The position numbers and the translations under genes were made by a program. From contig CAZGTD010000003.1 of NCBI GenBank assembly GCA_964528425.1, positions 1-64,000 of the forward strand: a DNA stretch of 64,000 nucleotides, written 5' to 3'. Origin of the DNA: UBA3263 sp964528425 (lineage in GTDB: Bacteria > Bacteroidota > Bacteroidia > Bacteroidales > Muribaculaceae). The notes below the pieces were generated by a model, which was given only the letters and a program-made list of their open reading frames with translations, searched no databases and was not told where the DNA came from. Positions 59,925 to 64,000 of the stretch are shown here, in pieces; the stretch's first letter is position 1; every line of letters begins with the position of its first letter.

Positions 59925-61062
59925 CGGATTGCGGGGCTTGCTTTTGGCCGGACTGCGACGGCTTTTTCTTCTTTTTCTTCTTTTTCTTTTTGTCAAAGCG
60001 GTTAATGTTGTCCTGGTCGAGCAGGTCAACCTTGCGATTCTCGCGTGCCTCGGCTTCAACTTCTTCGTCGCGGCGCAGATTAAGCGGCTTTTCGCCGGCT
60101 TTGTTAAGTTCAATAACTTCCCAGGCGCGGGTGCGGTCGATTGTAGTGAGGTTCGCGGGAATCTTGCGGTCTGTCGAATAAGTAATCTCACCGCGGAAAA
60201 TATCAGCCTTGAAATAATACCAGGTTGCATCAGCCGTTTCGAGGTGAATATCCTTTGGCGGAAGCTTGCGACCGGCCTCAATGTAGGCGTCGACCTCGAA
60301 GTTCAGACAGCATTTGAGCTTGGCGCATTGTCCGGCCAACTTCTGAGGATTGAGCGATAAGTCTTGAAAGCGCGCAGCACCGGTCGATACACTGACGAAG
60401 TTGTTGATCCACGTCGAGCAACAGAGCGGGCGACCGCAAGGTCCTATACCTCCAATACGTCCGGCCTCCTGGCGCGCTCCGATCTGGCGCATTTCTATGC
60501 GCACCTTAAAGGCATCGGCAAGCACTTTGATGAGCTGACGAAAATCAACGCGCTCGTCGGCGATATAGTAAAAAATAGCTTTCTGCCCGTCGCCCTGAAA
60601 CTCAACGTCGCCGATTTTCATATTCAACCCGAGTTCGTCGGCGATTTTGCGCGCGCGAATCATGGTTTCGTCCTCGCGCTCACGGCTCTCTTCATATTTT
60701 TCAATATCGGCCGGTTTTGCAAGGCGAAACAGGCGCTTGAGCTCCGAGTCGCGGCGAACGCCCGCACGCTTCATCTGAAGCAAAACCAGCGGGCCGGTGA
60801 GTGTTACCTGACCTATGTCGTGGCCGGGCGAGGACTCAACGGCAACCATATCGCCCTTATTAACCTCGAGGCCAAGAGAATTGAGGTAATAACCCTTGCG
60901 GGTGTTTTTAAACTGCACCTCAACAATGTTGCACTGCTCCATTGCGCCGGGCACATCACCGAGCCAGTCGAAACTGCGCAACTTGCCACGCGGCGCGGAT
61001 TGCAGGCCGCTATGGTGGCGCGCTTCGCTGTCGGGAATAAGATTCAGGTCGTCGATATCCAT
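59908..61062 (-). CDS. PSP1-domain protein (RicT/YaaT-like) with poly-lysine tail
   Basis: Protein of 384 residues with the PSP1 domain at about 40-255 and the RicT-like cysteine set: Cys 209, 214 and 215 (GPCGRPLCCSTW), and 246, 251 and 252 (QCAKLKCCLNFE). In Bacillus, RicT works with RicA and RicF in an Fe-S complex tied to RNase Y specificity; here the gene is directly downstream of rny with a TAATG overlap, supporting a similar pairing. The C-terminal tail has ten consecutive Lys and a Gln/Pro-rich end, unlike typical RicT. Confidence 0.92.
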   Translation of the reverse strand: MDIDDLNLIPDSEARHHSGLQSAPRGKLRSFDWLGDVPGAMEQCNIVEVQFKNTRKGYYLNSLGLEVNKGDMVAVESSPGHDIGQVTLTGPLVLLQMKRAGVRRDSELKRLFRLAKPADIEKYEESREREDETMIRARKIADELGLNMKIGDVEFQGDGQKAIFYYIADERVDFRQLIKVLADAFKVRIEMRQIGARQEAGRIGGIGPCGRPLCCSTWINNFVSVSTGAARFQDLSLNPQKLAGQCAKLKCCLNFEVDAYIEAGRKLPPKDIHLETADATWYYFKADIFRGEITYSTDRKIPANLTTIDRTRAWEVIELNKAGEKPLNLRRDEEVEAEARENRKVDLLDQDNINRFDKKKKKKKKKKPSQSGQKQAPQSDEPKQ

Positions 61063-62597
61063 TATTTAGCGAAGGCTACAGAGCGGGTTTCGCGGATAAC
61101 GGTGATTTTCACCTGACCCGGATAGGTCATTTCGTCTTGAATCTTCTGTGCTATCTCAGCAGAGAGCTTTTCGGTTTCGGCATCGTCTATTTTATCTGCG
61201 CCAACAATTACGCGCAGTTCGCGGCCGGCCTGAATTGCATAAGTTTTGATTACGCCGGGGTAGCTGAGGGCAAGCTGTTCAAGATCGTTGAGGCGCTTGA
61301 GATATGCTTCGACGATTTCGCGACGTGCACCGGGACGTGCACCGCTTATAGCATCGCAGATCTGCACAATCGGAGCAAGCAGGGTTGTAGGCTCAACCTC
61401 ATCGTGGTGGGCACCGATAGCATTGCATATTTCAGGTTTTTCCTTATACTTTTCGGCCAGCTTCATGCCGAGGAGTGCGTGGGGCAGTTCAGGCTCTTCG
61501 TCGGGCACTTTGCCTATGTCGTGGAGCAGACCTGCGCGACGAGCTTTTTTGGGATTCAAACCGAGTTCGGCTGCCATTACCGCGCAAAGGTTAGCGGTTT
61601 CGCGGGCATGTTGCAGCAGATTCTGGCCATAGCTGGAACGGTATTTCATTTTACCGACCATGCGGATGAGTTCGGGGTTAAGGCCGTGGATGCCAAGGTC
61701 GATTGCGGTGCGCTTGCCGGTTTCAATGATTTCTTCTTCAATCTGTTTGCGAACCTTGGCAACAACCTCTTCAATGCGCGCGGGGTGAATGCGGCCGTCG
61801 GCAACGAGCTGGTGAAGAGCCAGGCGGGCAATTTCGCGGCGAACGGGGTCAAAACCGCTCAACACTATGGCTTCGGGAGTATCATCAACAATGATTTCAA
61901 TACCGGTGTGGGCTTCGAGCGCACGAATATTGCGACCTTCGCGACCGATTATGCGGCCCTTGATTTCGTCGCTGTCGATATGGAAAACGGTAACGGAGTT
62001 TTCAACCGCAGTTTCGGTTGCCACTCGCTGGATGGTCTGGATAACGATGCGCTTAGCCTCTTTGTTGGCCGTAAGCTTAGCTTCGTCCATAATCTCGTTT
62101 ATGTAGCTCTGGGCTGCGGTTTTGGCCTCGTCCTTCATGTTTTCAACGAGCTTTTCTTTGGCTTCCTCGGAGCTGAGACCCGAAAGATGTTCGAGAGTTT
62201 CAATGGCCGAGCGGTGCATTTTGTCGAGTTCCTGCTTTTTCTCCTCGCAAATCGCAAGCTGGGCGTCGAGGTGATTGCGGGTATTCTCAATATCGTTTCT
62301 GGCACGCTGATTTTCGCTCTGCTGCTGGTTGAGCTGGAGTTCACGCTGCTTGGCTCGCGATTCGGCCTGCTGTACCTTTTGCATGCGTTGGTTGGCAACT
62401 TTTTCAGCATCGGCGGTTATACGGCCGGCCTCTTTTTCGCCTTCGCGGATTTTATCTTTCTTCAGGCCATCGGCTTTAATCTGAGCCTCGGCAATAATTG
62501 CTTTGGCCTGAGTATTTGCCATCTGGCGTTCAACAACAACTGCGGCAATGGCTCCAAGAGCCAGGGCAACGACCGCGATTATAATGGATACTATCAT
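61062..62597 (-). CDS. rny: Ribonuclease Y
   Basis: Membrane-anchored endoribonuclease of 511 residues. An N-terminal helix (about 2-22, MIVSIIIAVVALALGAIAAVV) is followed by a long coiled coil (about 25-190, with LNQQQSENQRARNDIENTR), a KH domain (about 205-270, IKGRIIGREGRNIRALEAHTG) and an HD domain with AGLLHDIGKVPDEEPE. It starts mRNA decay at the membrane. I choose 62597 because it places the membrane helix at the very N-terminus; 16 extra codons upstream are possible. First of the eleven-gene overlapping run. Confidence 0.94.
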   Translation of the reverse strand: MIVSIIIAVVALALGAIAAVVVERQMANTQAKAIIAEAQIKADGLKKDKIREGEKEAGRITADAEKVANQRMQKVQQAESRAKQRELQLNQQQSENQRARNDIENTRNHLDAQLAICEEKKQELDKMHRSAIETLEHLSGLSSEEAKEKLVENMKDEAKTAAQSYINEIMDEAKLTANKEAKRIVIQTIQRVATETAVENSVTVFHIDSDEIKGRIIGREGRNIRALEAHTGIEIIVDDTPEAIVLSGFDPVRREIARLALHQLVADGRIHPARIEEVVAKVRKQIEEEIIETGKRTAIDLGIHGLNPELIRMVGKMKYRSSYGQNLLQHARETANLCAVMAAELGLNPKKARRAGLLHDIGKVPDEEPELPHALLGMKLAEKYKEKPEICNAIGAHHDEVEPTTLLAPIVQICDAISGARPGARREIVEAYLKRLNDLEQLALSYPGVIKTYAIQAGRELRVIVGADKIDDAETEKLSAEIAQKIQDEMTYPGQVKITVIRETRSVAFAK

Positions 62598-62757
62598 TTG
62601 GGAAGAATTGTGAAGATAGGGGTGAATTATGGGTTTAATGAGCAAAATGTATGAATTCGTTCCATGCCCCTCGTTAAATGGAGGGGCCGGAAAGAAGGAG
62701 TCGGTGCGTGCGCGGCTCTGCGCTCAGATACCCGTTATGTTGTTTATGACCGATGAT
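62598..62757 (-). ncRNA. Structured zapA-rny intergenic region, possible 6S-like RNA
   Basis: The 160 bases between zapA and rny contain, on the minus strand, two stem-loops: GCGC-AGAGCC-GCGC near 62720, and GCCCCTC-CATTTAAC-GAGGGGC at about 62665-62687. A flanking TCGGT/ACCGA pairing can close the first. No reading frame of interest is seen. A near-consensus box (TACATTTTG, minus strand, 62651-62643) may be the rny promoter. 6S RNA lies beside zapA in proteobacteria; a similar RNA here is only a hypothesis. Confidence 0.3.
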
Positions 62758-63066
62758 TCAGGCGTCTTCCAAACCGGGAAGGTTTTTAATAAGCCCGTCG
62801 AGAGTCTCGTTCAGGTCTTTCAGCTCCTCAATACTGCGTTCGTTGCGCAGGTAGAGCAGGGCAAACTGAAAAGCCACTCTCGCCATTACTTTCAGTTGCG
62901 ATTCCGCGGCAAAGGTTTGAGTTGCCCAGCGTTGCCATAGGTCGTTGACCATCTTTTCGGCCTTTCTTACGAGCTCCTCATCGCTTCGCTCAACAGCCAA
63001 GGGGATCTTCGGCTGTCCGGCAAGCTGAATCGTTATGTTTTGTTTATCTGCCAATACTTTCAGCAA
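62758..63066 (-). CDS. zapA: Cell-division protein ZapA
   Basis: Small FtsZ-associated protein of 102 residues. The N-terminal beta-alpha part (NITIQLAGQPKIPLAVERSDEEL) leads to a long helix (about 35-95) that forms the coiled-coil dimer. It should bind and bundle FtsZ at the division site. Its start overlaps the upstream coiled-coil gene by seven bases. Confidence 0.9.
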   Translation of the reverse strand: MLKVLADKQNITIQLAGQPKIPLAVERSDEELVRKAEKMVNDLWQRWATQTFAAESQLKVMARVAFQFALLYLRNERSIEELKDLNETLDGLIKNLPGLEDA

Positions 63067-63356
63067 GCTTTAAGTTCAGCAATACATCGATCAATTTCAC
63101 GCACCAATCCGGCCAACATTGCCCGGCTTTGCTCGGCCTGCTGCGGAGTAACGGCGGCAGCCCTGACAACCGTAAGGTATTCATTATCAGCCCGGAGGCG
63201 GCTAACCTCCGCTTCCAGATCCGCCACTTGCCGCTGAAGGTCAGAAACCTGAGCGCGCTGACGGCGGATTGTTTCAACGAGCATTGCCTGGCGGTCGGCT
63301 ATGACCGCCACTTTGGCGCGGATGCCCGCTGAAATATTTTGAATACCTTTTGACAT
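63060..63356 (-). CDS. Coiled-coil protein upstream of zapA, 98 residues
   Basis: Helical protein of 98 residues with a clear heptad region at about 20-60 (MLVETIRRQRAQVSDLQRQV, DLEAEVSRLRADNEYL), followed by a second helix. The length and position directly before zapA suggest a partner of the division apparatus, perhaps a ZapB-like bundling factor, but I recognise no named family. Start 63356 follows a good promoter; an extension of 20 codons runs into promoter sequence. Confidence 0.75.
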   Translation of the reverse strand: MSKGIQNISAGIRAKVAVIADRQAMLVETIRRQRAQVSDLQRQVADLEAEVSRLRADNEYLTVVRAAAVTPQQAEQSRAMLAGLVREIDRCIAELKAC

Positions 63357-63376
63357 AATTTGCCGAATTGTACCCA

Positions 63377-63408
63377 CAAATTTACAACTTTCCCGACAAC
63401 CCACCAAA
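63377..63408 (-). promoter_or_regulatory. zapA operon promoter (TTTG, N20, TAAATTTG)
   Basis: On the minus strand TTTG (63408-63405), exactly 20 bases, then TAAATTTG (63384-63377); the coiled-coil gene ATG follows after 20 bases. A full match to the Bacteroidota consensus. Confidence 0.82.
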
Positions 63409-63466
63409 CTTTTCATGAAAAATTTTAAATTTTCTACGGAAATGTTGCTTCAAAAGCTGAGATTTT

Positions 63467-63497
63467 TTTGCGTTTCAAAAGTTTTTATGTAACTTTG
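63467..63497 (+). promoter_or_regulatory. WbuC-cupin promoter (TTTG, N19, TAACTTTG)
   Basis: TTTG at 63467-63470 and TAACTTTG at 63490-63497. The ATG lies only four bases beyond the box, predicting a leaderless message. Confidence 0.78.
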
Positions 63498-63501
63498 GCG
63501 C

Positions 63502-63891
63502 ATGAAAATAAATCAAGAAGTTCTGGACAGGCTTTCAGCTGAAGCAACTCGTTCGCCCCGGCTACGCATGGCCACCGACTTGCGGAACTCGCCCGACGAC
63601 TGCTCGCAACGGATGCTCAACGCGCTTGAGCCGGGCACCGTAGTGCCGATTCACCGCCATGTCTCTTCCAACGAAAGCCTGATAGTTTTACGCGGACGAG
63701 CCCTGGAAATTCTTTATGACGATAATGGCAACGAACTCGACCGGATTGAAATGGCCCCTAACTCGGAATGCGTCGGCATCAACGTTCCCAAAGGGATGTT
63801 TCACTCAGTCGTAGCCCTCGAATCCGGAACCGTAATCTTTGAGGCCAAGGATGGCCACTATGCACCCTTGAGCCCTGAAGATACCCTCTGA
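63502..63891 (+). CDS. WbuC-family cupin protein
   Basis: Cupin-fold protein of 129 residues. Metal-ligand positions appear in VVPIHRHVSSNESLIVLRG (His-X-His and Glu) and in GMFHSVVALESGTVIFEAKDG (His). This is the WbuC family, found in O-antigen loci and elsewhere, whose activity is unproven; a role in sugar metabolism or redox binding has been suggested by genomic context. It is not near the glycan block here. A sigma factor gene begins three bases after its stop. Confidence 0.88.
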   Translation: MKINQEVLDRLSAEATRSPRLRMATDLRNSPDDCSQRMLNALEPGTVVPIHRHVSSNESLIVLRGRALEILYDDNGNELDRIEMAPNSECVGINVPKGMFHSVVALESGTVIFEAKDGHYAPLSPEDTL

Positions 63892-63894
63892 AAA

Positions 63895-64000
63895 ATGATT
63901 AATCCCTCGCTCGAAGACCGTCTGCGCGACCCGGCCTCGCGACGCGATGCTTTTGCGGAATTGCTGGCGCTTTATAGCGAACCGCTCTACTGGCAGATTC
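63895..64000 (+). CDS. Start of a sigma-70 family (ECF-like) RNA polymerase sigma factor, partial
   Basis: Only the first 35 residues are in the window; the gene runs off its end. The stretch AFAELLALYSEPLYWQI resembles the start of region 2 in ECF sigma factors, where a helix with paired aromatic residues precedes the core-binding part. It begins three bases after the cupin stop, so the two are probably co-transcribed. With so little sequence the assignment is tentative. Confidence 0.6.
   Translation, partial: MINPSLEDRLRDPASRRDAFAELLALYSEPLYWQI

Noticed and set aside
59925..60281. Open GldH frame continuing upstream through the PSP1 poly-lysine tract, suggesting a frameshifted PSP1-GldH fusion.
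   Set aside because: The classical slippery heptamer is missing in the right phase, the shift would need to be +1, and the fusion would bury GldH's lipobox. Kept as two overlapping genes.
61137..62654. A 505-codon open frame on the plus strand opposite rny.
   Set aside because: It is the mirror of rny codon structure: rny has clear domains, while this frame has no recognisable motif and unlikely composition (Phe/Asn/Cys rich).
1..64000. Search for tRNA, rRNA, IS elements, integrases, phage or defence genes.
   Set aside because: None seen by eye: no recognisable T-arm runs, no transposase motifs and no CRISPR-like spacing. A tRNAscan or Infernal run could still find a missed RNA.

Overview
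The window looks like a chromosomal segment of a Bacteroidota bacterium of the order Bacteroidales; a Muribaculaceae-like gut organism is my best guess from gene content and roughly balanced GC, but no rRNA is present to prove it. Supporting signs: promoters match the Bacteroidota pattern (-33 TTTG or TTG, about 20 bp, -7 TAnnTTTG); Shine-Dalgarno sequences are mostly absent; and phylum-typical families occur (a Bat aerotolerance operon, GldH, a PorT-like barrel, DUF4488, DUF4923, a tandem pair of HU-domain proteins). I see no tRNA, rRNA, IS element, prophage, CRISPR array or recognisable defence locus. No gene-free stretch exceeds about 165 bases.

Layout. 1-8.4 kb: a phospho-sugar mutase with a tiny membrane protein upstream, folC divergent from a TonB-dependent receptor, a beta-helix lipoprotein, and a three-gene unit (hypothetical, PlsC-like acyltransferase, omega-amidase-like nitrilase). 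8.5-13 kb: a LysM/periplasmic-binding-like protein, a PorT-like barrel, DUF4488, a universal-stress protein and an 83-residue putative DNA-binding protein. 13.1-21.4 kb (minus): a complete MoxR/Bat operon (moxR, DUF58, membrane protein, batA, fused batB-batC, batD, batE). 21.5-23.3 kb: engB, an HU protein, and an HU-transmembrane-LysM protein. 23.4-29.6 kb: an RND efflux pair, recR, panD, panC. 29.6-42.5 kb (plus): ffh, folD, CapA-like, aldose epimerase; then EamA transporter, dGTPase, TPM protein, NlpC/P60 lipoprotein, U32 protein, L-serine dehydratase and a TolC-like protein, closed by a strong terminator. 42.6-44.2 kb: an acyl-CoA synthetase-like enzyme (minus). 44.4-50.9 kb (plus): rsmI, two lipoproteins, trkH-trkA, a hexapeptide acetyltransferase and a membrane acyltransferase. 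50.9-62.6 kb (minus): eleven consecutive overlapping genes, rny to a TagF-like glycan enzyme, with no intergenic base. 62.6-64 kb: zapA and a coiled-coil partner (minus), then a WbuC-type cupin and the start of a sigma factor (plus).

How the genes work together. Much of the window is envelope biology. The Bat operon couples a MoxR ATPase to von Willebrand-A membrane proteins and periplasmic TPR proteins. The glycosyltransferase block plus the acyl/acetyltransferases probably builds or decorates a surface glycan. LysM, NlpC/P60, HU-LysM, ZapA and GldH link to the cell wall, division or outer membrane. The rest is core metabolism (folate, pantothenate, queuosine) and RNA/protein biogenesis (ffh, rsmI, CCA-adding enzyme, RNase Y, EngB).

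The observations most worth checking are the in-frame BatB-BatC fusion that retains a BatC-like signal peptide, the HU-TM-LysM protein that could tie DNA to peptidoglycan, compact divergent promoters with predicted leaderless starts, the terminator placed directly before the usp start, and the 11.7 kb gap-free overlapping gene run. I found no convincing wholly new system; these are new arrangements of known parts.
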